A program made the translations under genes and the position numbers. Below the pieces are notes generated by a model that was not told the DNA's origin, searched no databases, and was given only the letters and a program-made list of their open reading frames with translations. DNA of 64,000 nucleotides from Streptomyces sp. AC555_RSS877 (GTDB taxonomy: Bacteria; Actinomycetota; Actinomycetes; Streptomycetales; Streptomycetaceae): NCBI RefSeq assembly GCF_019049245.1, contig NZ_JAGMUK010000005.1, positions 124,001 through 188,000 of the forward strand, read 5' to 3'. This document shows positions 1-7,419 of the stretch, in pieces (position 1 is the stretch's first letter; every line of letters starts with the position of its first letter).

Positions 1-1
1 G

Positions 2-628
2 GAGGTGGACCGGGCGGGGGTAGCGGAGTACGTGGCCGAGGAGATCCGCCGGTCGCTGCTGCTGGACCAGATCCCCACGGAGCCGACCAAGGCATACCTC
101 CTGCCAGGACCGCCGGTCCCGGTCTCGGTCCGCTCCTCCGACGGCATGGTCTCCTTCGACGGCACCCGGGTCCGCATCGACTGGGCCGACACGTCCGACC
201 GGGTCAAACGGGCGACCGGTCCCCGCATCATCGACCTCGGCGATCTCGTCCAGGTCGAATGGCTGCCCAACTCCGGTTACGAGGACGGCTTCCTGCGCTT
301 CCTGACCCGCGAGACCACGTTCTCCAAACTGCCGCCCGAGAAGGACCCCTACGCCCTGGACCTGTGGGGCAGCGCCCGCCGCGACCTGCTCACGGCCCTC
401 GTCGCCACCGCGGTCACGGCCCGGCTGCCGCACCCCTCCGCCCGCGCGGCCGTCGAGAGCGGTGAGCAGGCCGCCCGGCGGCCGCTGACGGCGACCGTCC
501 CGCCCCAGGCCGACCATCACGACGTACTCCTGCGGCGGCTGCGGGAGCTGGGCGAGCTGTACCGGGACGGGGTGCTCACGGACGAGGAGTTCGCGATGAC
601 GAAGGCCGCCGTCCTCCGAGGATTCTGA
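2..628 (+). CDS. DUF4429/SHOCT domain protein, 5'-truncated by the window edge
   Basis: The reading frame is already open at base 2, and the first GTG (5-7) lies inside conserved sequence, so the true start is upstream of the window. From memory the visible part resembles the C-terminal two thirds of Streptomyces DUF4429 proteins. It has a repeat-like domain with an SFDGTRVRIDW-type strand, then a C-terminal SHOCT helix pair (LRELGELYRDGVLTDEEF) in the last 35 residues. SHOCT segments often occur at the ends of oligomerising or membrane-associated proteins. The biochemical role is unknown. It converges on the aldolase gene 20 bp downstream, with no obvious terminator between them. Confidence 0.85.
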   Translation, partial: EVDRAGVAEYVAEEIRRSLLLDQIPTEPTKAYLLPGPPVPVSVRSSDGMVSFDGTRVRIDWADTSDRVKRATGPRIIDLGDLVQVEWLPNSGYEDGFLRFLTRETTFSKLPPEKDPYALDLWGSARRDLLTALVATAVTARLPHPSARAAVESGEQAARRPLTATVPPQADHHDVLLRRLRELGELYRDGVLTDEEFAMTKAAVLRGF

Positions 629-647
629 CGCCCCCGGCTCGGCAGCC

Positions 648-1457
648 TCAGCTCAGCAGATCCGGCTCGCTGCGGCTGATGTCCTGCCACATCGGCTGGT
701 AGTTGATCCACGCCACCAGGTCCCCGCCCAGCTGCTCCCGGGTGGCCACCGCCGCCTTGTGGTCGATCAGGACGGGCCGTCCGGCCGCCTTCGCGGTGAG
801 CTGGACCTGGCAGGACCGTTCCAGGGACAGGAACCACCAGGCCGCCGCGTCCACCGAGTCGCCGACGGTCAGCAGCCCGTGGTTGCGCAGCACCAGCGCC
901 TTGCGCGTGCCGAGGGCGGTGGCGATGCGGCGGCCCTCGTCGGCGTCGACGGCGACGCCGGTGTAGGCGTCGTACAGGGCGTGATCCTCGTAGAAGGCGC
1001 AGCTCTCCTGGGTGATCGGGTCCAGGAAGTCGCCCAGGGCCGACAGCGCGCGGCCGTGTACCGAGTGGCAGTGGGCGACCGCGACGACGTCGGGGCGGGC
1101 GGCGTGCACCTGGACGTGCACGGTGAAGGCGGCCTGGTTGACGTGGTAGCGGCCCTCGATGACCTGGCCGTCGGAGTTGGCGAGGACCAGGTCGCTCACG
1201 GTGACGTGCTTGAACGGTATCCCGAACGGATTGACCCAGAAGCAGTCGCTGTACTCCGGGTCGCGGGCGGTGATGTGTCCGGAGACCCCGTCCTCGAAGC
1301 CGAGCCGCCCGAAGATCCGCAGGGCGCCCGCGAGCCGTTCCTTGCGGTGCCGGCGTTCGTCGTCGACCGATTCGTGCATCGGTGGCATGGCGAACCGGAG
1401 CCGGTCGGTGGGGAGCGGCGGGGGTGGAGTGGGCCCGGCTTCGGGCGTCCCGTGCAT
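648..1457 (-). CDS. class II aldolase/adducin family protein
   Basis: A 269-aa protein of the class II aldolase/adducin fold, related to fuculose-phosphate-type aldolases and epimerases. The metal-binding histidines expected for the family are visible in AHCHSVHGRAL (HxH) and further on in LRNHGLLTVG. A conserved SGHITARDP segment near the N-terminus is also typical. The ATG is preceded by GGAGG at 8-nt spacing on the minus strand, which supports this start. The N-terminal 20 residues are Pro-rich and unlikely to be part of the fold. The substrate cannot be read from sequence. It stands alone and diverges from the flavin-type protein upstream. Confidence 0.85.
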   Translation of the reverse strand: MHGTPEAGPTPPPPLPTDRLRFAMPPMHESVDDERRHRKERLAGALRIFGRLGFEDGVSGHITARDPEYSDCFWVNPFGIPFKHVTVSDLVLANSDGQVIEGRYHVNQAAFTVHVQVHAARPDVVAVAHCHSVHGRALSALGDFLDPITQESCAFYEDHALYDAYTGVAVDADEGRRIATALGTRKALVLRNHGLLTVGDSVDAAAWWFLSLERSCQVQLTAKAAGRPVLIDHKAAVATREQLGGDLVAWINYQPMWQDISRSEPDLLS

Positions 1458-1599
1458 GTGTCGTCCTCCGGCACTGGGTTGGTTTACGGGCGGAAGTTAC
1501 CGTCGGTCAGCGCGGGAGAACAGCGCTGGTGGGTAAAGATGGCGCACCCGGGCCGATACCCGACAGAAGATGTCGCGTATCGCAGGAAGACTGGCTGTT

Positions 1600-2067
1600 A
1601 TGAACTGGGCAGCTTTCTCCGCCGCGGAACCCGACCTGGCCAAGACCGTCGAAGAACGGTTCGGCGCCTACACCCACCACATCCTCGCGACCCTCCGCAA
1701 GGACGGATCGCCGCGCACCACCGGCCTGGAGGTGCGCTTCCTGAACGGCGAGCTGTGGCTGGGCATGATGCCGGGCTCGCTCAAGGCGCTCGACCTGCGC
1801 CGCGACCCGCGGTTCGCGCTCCAGGCGAACCCCGGGGAGGGCACCGGCATGGGCGGCGGCGACGTGCGGATCAGCGGACGGGCGATCGAGGTGGACGATC
1901 GGGAGGCCAAGGCCGGATACGTCGAAGAGGTGGAACCGCCGGAGCCGCTCCACCTCTTCCGCACCGAGCTGACGGAGGTCGTGCGGACCTCCGTCGAGGA
2001 CGACACGTACCTGGTCGTCCAGGTCTGGACGCCCGGAGCGCCGGTGCGCACGCTCAGGCGGACGTAA
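1600..2067 (+). CDS. pyridoxamine 5'-phosphate oxidase (PNPOx-like) family protein
   Basis: A 155-aa PNPOx-like split-barrel protein. The pattern of a hydrophobic strand (HILATLRKDGSPRTTGLEVRF) followed by GELWLGMMPGSLKALDLRRDPRFAL is that of flavin- or F420-binding members that reduce small substrates. I placed the start at the ATG at 1600 because AGGAAGA (1584-1590) sits 9 nt before it. An in-frame ATG at 1570 would add ten residues but has no ribosome site. The gene converges on guaA with only 9 bp between stop codons. The specific cofactor and substrate are undetermined. Confidence 0.8.
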   Translation: MNWAAFSAAEPDLAKTVEERFGAYTHHILATLRKDGSPRTTGLEVRFLNGELWLGMMPGSLKALDLRRDPRFALQANPGEGTGMGGGDVRISGRAIEVDDREAKAGYVEEVEPPEPLHLFRTELTEVVRTSVEDDTYLVVQVWTPGAPVRTLRRT

Positions 2068-2076
2068 TCCCGGGTA

Positions 2077-3648
2077 CTACTCCCACTCGATGGTGCCCGG
2101 GGGCTTGCTCGTCACATCGAGCACGACCCGGTTGACGTCCGCGACCTCGTTGGTGATCCGCGTCGAGATCTTCGCGAGGACGTCGTACGGCAGCCGCGAC
2201 CAGTCGGCGGTCATGGCGTCCTCGGACGAGACGGGGCGCAGGACGATCGGGTGGCCATAGGTGCGGCCGTCGCCCTGGACGCCGACGCTGCGAACGTCCG
2301 CGAGCAGGACCACCGGGCACTGCCAGATGTCGCGGTCGAGGCCGGCGGCCGTCAGCTCCTCGCGGGCGATGGCGTCGGCGTCACGGAGCAGGTCGAGCCG
2401 CTCCTTGGTCACCTCGCCGACGATACGGATGCCCAGGCCGGGGCCGGGGAACGGCTGGCGCTGGACGATCTCGTCCGGCAGGCCGAGCTCCTGGCCGACC
2501 ATCCGGACCTCGTCCTTGAACAGCATGCGCAGCGGCTCGATCAACTGGAACTCGAGGTCTTCCGGCAGCCCGCCCACGTTGTGGTGGGACTTGATGTTGG
2601 CGGTGCCGGTACCGCCACCGGACTCGACCACGTCGGGGTAGAGCGTGCCCTGGACGAGGAACTCCACCGCGGGCCCCTCGTCCGCGAGGATCTCCGCCTG
2701 CGCCTGCTCGAAGACCCGGATGAACTCCCGGCCGATGATCTTCCGCTTCTCCTCGGGGTCGCTGACCCCCTTGAGCGCGGTGAGGAAGCGCTCCTCGGCG
2801 TCCACGACCTTCAGCTGGACGCCGGTGGCCGCGACGAAGTCCTTCTCGACCTGCTCGGTCTCGCCCTTGCGCATCAGACCGTGGTCGACGTACACACAGG
2901 TCAGCTGGGAGCCGATGGCCTTCTGGACGAGGGCGGCGGCGACGGCGGAGTCCACGCCGCCGGACAGGCCGCAGACGGCGCGCTTGTCGCCGACCTGCTC
3001 GCGGATCGCGGCGACCTGCTCCTCGATCACGTTGCCCGTGGTCCAGGACGGGGTCAGGCCCGCACCCCGGTAGAGGAAGTGCTCCAGCACCTGTTGGCCG
3101 TGCGTGGTGTGCATGACCTCGGGGTGGTACTGGACGCCGTACAGCTTCTTCTCGTCGTTCTCGAAGGCGGCGACCGGGACGACCTCCGTGGAGGCCGTGA
3201 CGGAGAAGCCCTCCGGGGCGGCGGAGCAGGCGTCGCCGTGCGACATCCACACCGACTGCTCGTCCGGGGTGCCCTCGAAGAGGGTGGAGGACGACCGGGA
3301 GACATGCAGCGGCGTACGGCCGTACTCACGGGCGCCGGTGTTGTCGACCGTGCCGCCGAGGGTCTGCGCCATCAGCTGGAAGCCGTAACACATGCCGAAG
3401 ACGGGGACGCCGGCCTCGAAGATCTCGCGGTCGAGGCGGGGGGCCTCGTCGGCGTACACCGAGGAGGGACCGCCGGAGAGAATGATCGCCACCGGGCTCT
3501 TGGCGAGCATCTCCGCGACCGGCATGGTGCTCGGCACGATCTCGCTGTAGACCCGTGCCTCGCGGACGCGACGGGCGATGAGCTGGGCGTACTGCGCGCC
3601 GAAGTCGACGACCAGGACGGTGTCGGGGGCGGGGGTCGCTGATGACAC
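2077..3648 (-). CDS. guaA: GMP synthase (glutamine-hydrolysing)
   Basis: GuaA converts XMP, ATP and glutamine to GMP, the last step of guanine nucleotide synthesis. At 523 aa it has the family's usual length. In order it has a class I glutamine amidotransferase domain (nucleophile Cys87 in GMCYGFQ, downstream HPEV), an ATP pyrophosphatase domain with the PP-loop SGGVDS, and the C-terminal dimerisation domain ending PPGTIEWE. The open frame extends 160 codons further upstream. The GTG at 3648 is chosen because GGAAGG lies just before it and the conserved [14 protein letters not shown] strand follows at once. Guanine synthesis genes guaB and guaB3 lie about 26 kb away in the same window. Confidence 0.97.
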   Translation of the reverse strand: MSSATPAPDTVLVVDFGAQYAQLIARRVREARVYSEIVPSTMPVAEMLAKSPVAIILSGGPSSVYADEAPRLDREIFEAGVPVFGMCYGFQLMAQTLGGTVDNTGAREYGRTPLHVSRSSSTLFEGTPDEQSVWMSHGDACSAAPEGFSVTASTEVVPVAAFENDEKKLYGVQYHPEVMHTTHGQQVLEHFLYRGAGLTPSWTTGNVIEEQVAAIREQVGDKRAVCGLSGGVDSAVAAALVQKAIGSQLTCVYVDHGLMRKGETEQVEKDFVAATGVQLKVVDAEERFLTALKGVSDPEEKRKIIGREFIRVFEQAQAEILADEGPAVEFLVQGTLYPDVVESGGGTGTANIKSHHNVGGLPEDLEFQLIEPLRMLFKDEVRMVGQELGLPDEIVQRQPFPGPGLGIRIVGEVTKERLDLLRDADAIAREELTAAGLDRDIWQCPVVLLADVRSVGVQGDGRTYGHPIVLRPVSSEDAMTADWSRLPYDVLAKISTRITNEVADVNRVVLDVTSKPPGTIEWE

Positions 3649-3774
3649 GGGGGCCTTCCGGCGGTGGGGCGGGGTCTCTGTGTGACCCGATTCTACCGAG
3701 GTGGGCGGGGGTGGGGACCCGGGCGTCTGAGATGTACGGACCGACGCCGAAAAGTTCCGTGGCATACTGACCGC

Positions 3775-3846
3775 ATGCTCACGCACCCGACCTTCCTCTT
3801 TACCTATGGCAACCGGCCCGCCGGCTGCCATGGTCGTGCTGCTTGA
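3775..3846 (+). CDS. leader peptide with Phe/Tyr control codons
   Basis: A 23-codon ORF starts at ATG 3775 and ends at TGA 3844-3846. Its control segment reads TFLFTYG: Phe (TTC), Leu, Phe (TTT), Thr, Tyr (TAT). TTT and TAT are rare codons in this genome, which suits ribosome stalling when aromatic aminoacyl-tRNA is scarce. The codons sit immediately before the first hairpin of the attenuator. The peptide itself is unlikely to have a function. No ribosome-binding site precedes it, consistent with a leaderless mRNA. Confidence 0.65.
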   Translation: MLTHPTFLFTYGNRPAGCHGRAA

Positions 3847-3867
3847 GCAACTGACAAGCGACTTCCC

Positions 3868-3900
3868 AGGCGCCCCGGGCCGACAAGGCCCGGGGCGCCT
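3868..3900 (+). terminator. intrinsic terminator of the attenuator
   Basis: A perfect 14-bp stem, AGGCGCCCCGGGCC at 3868-3881 and its complement at 3887-3900, encloses a GACAA loop and is followed by GTCGTTTT. It stands between the leader stop codon and the chorismate mutase gene. Confidence 0.85.
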
Positions 3901-3973
3901 GTCGTTTTCCGGGTCGTGTCGCTCCGGGTCATCCCGCACCCCTTGCCTTTCCCACCCCATGAGGAGCCCCGAC

Positions 3974-4255
3974 ATGACCGCCATCGACGTGACCGGCGCC
4001 CGTACCCCCGAGGCCGCCGATGTGATCTCCGGCGCGCGTGAGCGCATCGACGCGCTGGACGACCGGATCATCGGACTCATCCAGGAACGGATGGCCGTGT
4101 CCGCCGTCATCCAGGAGGCGCGGATCACCTCCGGCGGCCGGCGCGTGAACCTCTCCCGCGAGATGGACGTCCTGAACCACTACAGCCAGGCGCTGGGCAA
4201 GCCCGGTACGTCCCTCGCGATGACGCTGCTCGAACTGTGCCGGGGTCGCATCTGA
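3974..4255 (+). CDS. chorismate mutase, AroQ type, monofunctional
   Basis: A 93-aa all-helical chorismate mutase that converts chorismate to prephenate, the branch toward Phe and Tyr. The sequence [28 protein letters not shown] is the first long AroQ helix with its active-site Arg/Lys pattern. The C-terminal LELCRGRI resembles the tail of the small mycobacterial intracellular enzyme, which works in complex with DAHP synthase. That complex is known for the mycobacterial family and only inferred here. The ATG at 3974 has GAGGAG at 3961-3966. The gene follows an attenuator, so expression probably responds to aromatic amino acid supply. Confidence 0.93.
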   Translation: MTAIDVTGARTPEAADVISGARERIDALDDRIIGLIQERMAVSAVIQEARITSGGRRVNLSREMDVLNHYSQALGKPGTSLAMTLLELCRGRI

Positions 4256-4609
4256 GTTCGGTCCCGCTCTCACCCGTACGGCGCGTGACCGCGACGCGAA
4301 GCGCTTCGTTGGTCGTGGTGTCCGTGCCAGCCAGGGGCGGGCCCGAAAGAACCACGCGTGGCTCGCTGGAGCGATGAGACGTACGGATCGTGCCGTGCGT
4401 CGTGGGACCTCGCTCCGGACAAGTGACCGGACGGCAGGGGACAGCAGCCCGGTCACCCAAGAGAACGGTCGGCTCCGGGGACGCCCGGGGCCGGCCGACG
4501 GGACGTCCAAGTCAAAATGTCAGAGTCGGAATGTCCAAGTCTGAGTCAAACGGTTGCGGCGGCCGCATCCATCGAGCACGATGCCAGGAAAGCCCCCGAA
4601 GTCCCGCCG

Positions 4610-4811
4610 TTGACAACTGCATGGGCACATCGCCGTACTGCCAAAGGTCGAGACCAACCGTGCGCCCCGAATGCGCCGGGGCGCCGACCGAGGGCACACA
4701 AGGCAAGCGGCGCAACCCCCCGGCGCCGCTCCCCAGGCACCGACGCTGCCCTGACGTCGGTGCTGATGAAAGAAAGGAAGGGCCCCGCGGCTTCGGCCTG
4801 CGGGGCCCTTC
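4610..4811 (+). ncRNA. candidate structured small RNA (three hairpins plus terminator)
   Basis: A TTGACA hexamer at 4610-4615 has only a poor -10 downstream. It precedes three perfect hairpins, each with a 9-nt loop. The stems are GCGCCCC/GGGGCGC (4662-4684), AGCGGCGC/GCGCCGCT (4706-4730, loop AACCCCCCG) and GCACCGACG/CGTCGGTGC (4737-4763). A TTCG-capped hairpin at 4777-4811 follows. The regular loop size argues against chance. The strand is uncertain, because inverted repeats fold on both strands and the terminator's T-rich side faces the minus strand. One loop has six consecutive C residues, as in actinobacterial 6C RNA, but that family has this feature in two hairpins, so I do not assign it. 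Confidence 0.35.
4777..4811 (-). terminator. TTCG-capped terminator, probably for the gene at 4873-6030
   Basis: The stem GAAGGGCCCCGC-GGC pairs across a TTCG loop with one bulged base. On the minus strand it is followed by CTTTCTTTC, a weak U tract, and it lies about 60 bp past the stop codon of the minus-strand gene. It may also work on the plus strand. Confidence 0.7.
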
Positions 4812-4872
4812 TCATGCACTGCGCTCATGCCCGCGCTCATGTGTTGCTCGCCCGCTGCGTCGGCGCCGGGCG

Positions 4873-6030
4873 TCAGGTTCGCGATGCCCTCCCGCACGTT
4901 CCGTCCTCGCCGATGTCACGGCTGCGGTCGTAGGGATCGACGGTCGGGCCGCTCGCCGGTTCGTCCGCGGGAGCGGTCGACGGGAACTCCGGGCGCAGAT
5001 AGCCGTCGTTGATCTCGCAGGACGTGTTGCCGACGTCCCGGTCGAAGTGCAGGACGTTCAGGCGGCCGGGGGTGGACACGTAGCGGGCGGGGTCGAGGAG
5101 TTCGACGTCGAGGACGCGGCGCACGACGGTACGGGTGACCTCGGTCGAACCGTCGGTGCGGACGACCGGGTAGACGAAGGTGTAGTCGGCGTGCACGGCC
5201 ACCCCGTCCTGGTCGCCCTTCTCGAAGGTCATCCTGCCGCGCGTCTTGATCACGTCACCGACGAGTCGGACGTCTGCCGGGTCGAAGCGGCTGAAGAGGT
5301 CCAGCGGGTCGTGTTCCTCGTCGGGCGCGCGCAACGACCGGTTCAGGCCGTCGACGAACTCCGGCTGCTTCGGGTCGAGCACCGCGAGCGCGGCCTCGGG
5401 GCGTTCGCCGCGTACGGTCTTCGGGTCCAGGTTCGCTCCGACCAACAGCTTCTTGGTCAGCCGGAGCGCCAGGTCGACCCGGTCCTTCGACAGCCCGCCG
5501 ACGGCCTTCGCCTCCGGCAGGACGATGCCGGCCGCCCCGTCGGCCCACTGCCGCGCCGGGGAACCGGCGAACGGTTCGTCCAGGGTGGGGGTTTCGAAGT
5601 CCGCGGCGGCGGGCGGCGTGGTCGGGGCGGCGGTCTCCTCGCCCAGAGGCGAGGCCGCGCCGGCGTCCGGTGTCCCCGTGCCGAAGGGGTCACCCGGCAG
5701 CAGCGAGGGCTTCAGCGCCACGACGGCCACGGCGACGGCGAGGGGTACGCCGATGACCGCCCACCGTCGGCGGCGCCGAGTCGCGCGTCCGTGCGTCTCC
5801 TCCCAGGCCGGACCCGTGCGCCAGCCGGCGGGAAGCTCGCCCCGCGCCTCCTGCTGCCGCAGCCGCTCGGTCACCATGCGAGCGCGGGCGGAGGGCTCCT
5901 TCGGGGCCGCGGCACGCGCGTCGCGTTCGCTGTCCTGGACGAACTTCTGCCACGCCTCGTCGGTGATGGAGGAGGAGTCCTCCCCCTCACCCGAACCGGA
6001 TCTCGGCTCTTCGGACGATCTGTCGACCAC
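4873..6030 (-). CDS. single-pass membrane protein of unknown function
   Basis: About 385 aa, not assigned to a family. A charged cytoplasmic N-terminus (residues 1-87) ends in RRRRR, followed by one membrane helix (about 88-107). A Pro/Thr/Ala linker and an extracytoplasmic domain of about 240 residues follow, with two Cys late in the chain (NTSCEIND and DGTCGR) that could form a disulfide. The start is uncertain: GTG at 6030 has GAAAGG 11 nt upstream, while an in-frame ATG at 6090 (MGADVRS) and the open frame to 6147 are alternatives. It diverges from the LAETG surface protein, which suggests a possible envelope link. Confidence 0.75.
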   Translation of the reverse strand: MVDRSSEEPRSGSGEGEDSSSITDEAWQKFVQDSERDARAAAPKEPSARARMVTERLRQQEARGELPAGWRTGPAWEETHGRATRRRRRWAVIGVPLAVAVAVVALKPSLLPGDPFGTGTPDAGAASPLGEETAAPTTPPAAADFETPTLDEPFAGSPARQWADGAAGIVLPEAKAVGGLSKDRVDLALRLTKKLLVGANLDPKTVRGERPEAALAVLDPKQPEFVDGLNRSLRAPDEEHDPLDLFSRFDPADVRLVGDVIKTRGRMTFEKGDQDGVAVHADYTFVYPVVRTDGSTEVTRTVVRRVLDVELLDPARYVSTPGRLNVLHFDRDVGNTSCEINDGYLRPEFPSTAPADEPASGPTVDPYDRSRDIGEDGTCGRASRT

Positions 6031-6258
6031 GGCGCCATGCGCCTTTCTGCGAGTGGGTTTCCGAGCAGCTGAGCGTACGTCAGCCCCCATCGACCCCAGG
6101 CAGTGATCCAGGTCACATAAGAATCCTGTGAAGTGGAGGGCAACCATTCGCAGGCTTCGCGGATCAAACCATGCGAATCAAGGGCCACACCCGCGTCCCA
6201 CACGCGGAGGCCTCTCAAGCTGCTGCCGCCCGCGGCACACCGGAATTTCGAGGTTTGC

Positions 6259-7311
6259 ATGAAGCTTCGCCGTGCCATGGCCGCAGCGGCCGCGACGGCC
6301 GTCATAGCCCCGCTCGCCCTGCTCTCCGCGCCCGCCGCGTTCGCGACGGACGGGACTCCGGACACGTCGACGAGCAGCCCCGCGGCCGAGGAGACCACGC
6401 CCTCCGCCGACGCGAGCACGCCGGCCGCGGACACCAGCACGCCCGCCGCCGACTCCAGCACCCCGGCCGCGGACCAGAGCACGCCGGCCGCCGACTCCAG
6501 CACGCCCGCCGCGGACACCAGCACCCCGGCCGGCGACGCGAGCTCCCCGGCCGCCTCCGCGTCCGCCTCCACCTCCGCCTCCCCGAGCGCCAGCGCGAGC
6601 GCGCCCGAGGACGAGGACCCGGAGCTCTGCGTCGACGAGGACGGCAACAGCACCGCCGAGCTCAGCGACGACGTGACCAGTGGCCTGTCCGGGCTCCCCG
6701 AGACGATCGTCGCCGGCAGCGGCTGGACCGGGTTCGCGTTCAACGTCTCCAACCACGGCGACGACGAGATCAAGGACATCAAGCCGCTCATCGGCGTCGC
6801 CGCGATCGGCTGGGACGACGCGGCGGACTACTCCGGCGAGATCAAGGTCCAGGTCTTCAACACGGCCACCCACTCGTGGGACACGATCGCGGACGCCGCG
6901 GGCGAGGGTGGCACCTTCCCCTCGTTCTCGCTCGGCGCGGGCCGGTCGATCTCGTACAAGCTGCGCCTCAGCGTCAGCGGCAAGGTGCCGGACTCCCTCG
7001 GTCTGACCGGCGGCCTCGCCGAGTACGCGGACGACGAGGGCTGCTGGGTCGCCGACGACCCGAACGGCTGGGTCTACTTCTTCGACATCCTCGCCGCCGG
7101 CTCCGACGCCGGTGACCCGAACGACGCCAAGCCGCAGGGCGGCAAGACGGACCTCACGGACGTGAACGAGGTCTCCGCCACCGGCACCCTGGCCGAGACG
7201 GGTTCGAGCTCGGCGCTGCCGATGATCGGCCTCGTCGGTGGCGTCGCGGTCGTCGCCGGTGCCGGTGCGGTGTTCGTGGTGCGGCGCCGGAAGTCCGGTG
7301 CACAGGCGTAA
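6259..7311 (+). CDS. LAETG-type sortase-anchored surface protein with a Ser/Thr/Pro/Ala-repeat stalk
   Basis: A 350-aa secreted, probably cell-wall-anchored protein. The signal peptide is residues 1-29 (MKLRR, hydrophobic core, AFA cleavage). Residues 30-115 are a low-complexity stalk built on the repeat STPAAD(S/T/Q). A globular domain (about 120-300) carries a CVDEDGNS...CWVADD Cys pair. The C-terminus is a cell-wall sorting signal: LAETG at 311-315, a hydrophobic helix and RRRKS. LAxTG is the motif recognised by class E sortases in actinobacteria, which is established knowledge. The ligand or role is unknown. The ATG at 6259 is the one that yields a signal peptide. Confidence 0.9.
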   Translation: MKLRRAMAAAAATAVIAPLALLSAPAAFATDGTPDTSTSSPAAEETTPSADASTPAADTSTPAADSSTPAADQSTPAADSSTPAADTSTPAGDASSPAASASASTSASPSASASAPEDEDPELCVDEDGNSTAELSDDVTSGLSGLPETIVAGSGWTGFAFNVSNHGDDEIKDIKPLIGVAAIGWDDAADYSGEIKVQVFNTATHSWDTIADAAGEGGTFPSFSLGAGRSISYKLRLSVSGKVPDSLGLTGGLAEYADDEGCWVADDPNGWVYFFDILAAGSDAGDPNDAKPQGGKTDLTDVNEVSATGTLAETGSSSALPMIGLVGGVAVVAGAGAVFVVRRRKSGAQA

Positions 7312-7353
7312 AGCCCGACAGGCTGAGTAAGGCCCGGTAAGGCTTGCAAGAAC

Positions 7354-7395
7354 AGAGAAGGACCTGCGCTCGGAGGGGGGTGCAGGTCCTTCTCT
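7354..7395. terminator. bidirectional terminator
   Basis: A 14-bp perfect stem, AGAGAAGGACCTGC at 7354-7367 pairing with 7382-7395, has a 14-nt G-rich loop and pyrimidine-rich flanks on both sides. It lies between the convergent surface-protein and GMC oxidoreductase genes. Confidence 0.85.
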
Positions 7396-7419
7396 TTGTG
7401 TACGGCGGTCCGCTCGGGG

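Larger units (their letters stand above)
3763..3908 (+). promoter_or_regulatory. aromatic amino acid attenuator upstream of chorismate mutase
   Basis: This is a ribosome-mediated attenuation region. A -10-like CATACT (3763-3768) ends 6 nt before the leader ATG at 3775, so the transcript may be leaderless; I found no convincing -35. The leader carries Phe, Phe and Tyr codons within five positions. A hairpin (ATGGCA 3806-3811 with TGCCAT 3826-3831, CCGG/CCGG inside) follows those codons. A 14-bp terminator hairpin lies at 3868-3900. GGCCCG near 3815-3820 could pair with CGGGCC in the 5' arm of the terminator, giving an antiterminator. The arrangement matches known actinobacterial trp attenuators, but here with Phe/Tyr control codons. 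The mechanism is inferred. Confidence 0.75.
4256..4872. other. 617-bp convergent intergenic region rich in inverted repeats
   Basis: I find no convincing protein gene here. The stretch contains at least six strong inverted repeats: GTGACCGG/CCGGTCAC (4423-4456), a GC-rich stem at about 4469-4500, three 9-nt-loop hairpins at 4662-4684, 4706-4730 and 4737-4763, and a terminator at 4777-4811. A direct repeat of GTCCAAGTC occurs at 4505-4513 and 4533-4541. It lies between convergent genes, so some hairpins may simply terminate transcription. Confidence 0.6.

Noticed and set aside
4706..4730. 6C RNA assignment from the CCCCCC loop
   Set aside because: The known family has six C residues in both of two hairpins. 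Only one of three loops fits here, so I leave it as an unnamed candidate.
4390..6072. A 560-codon plus-strand frame covering the hairpin region and the antisense of the membrane protein gene
   Set aside because: No ribosome site or domain is seen, and the minus-strand gene has a membrane helix and normal composition.
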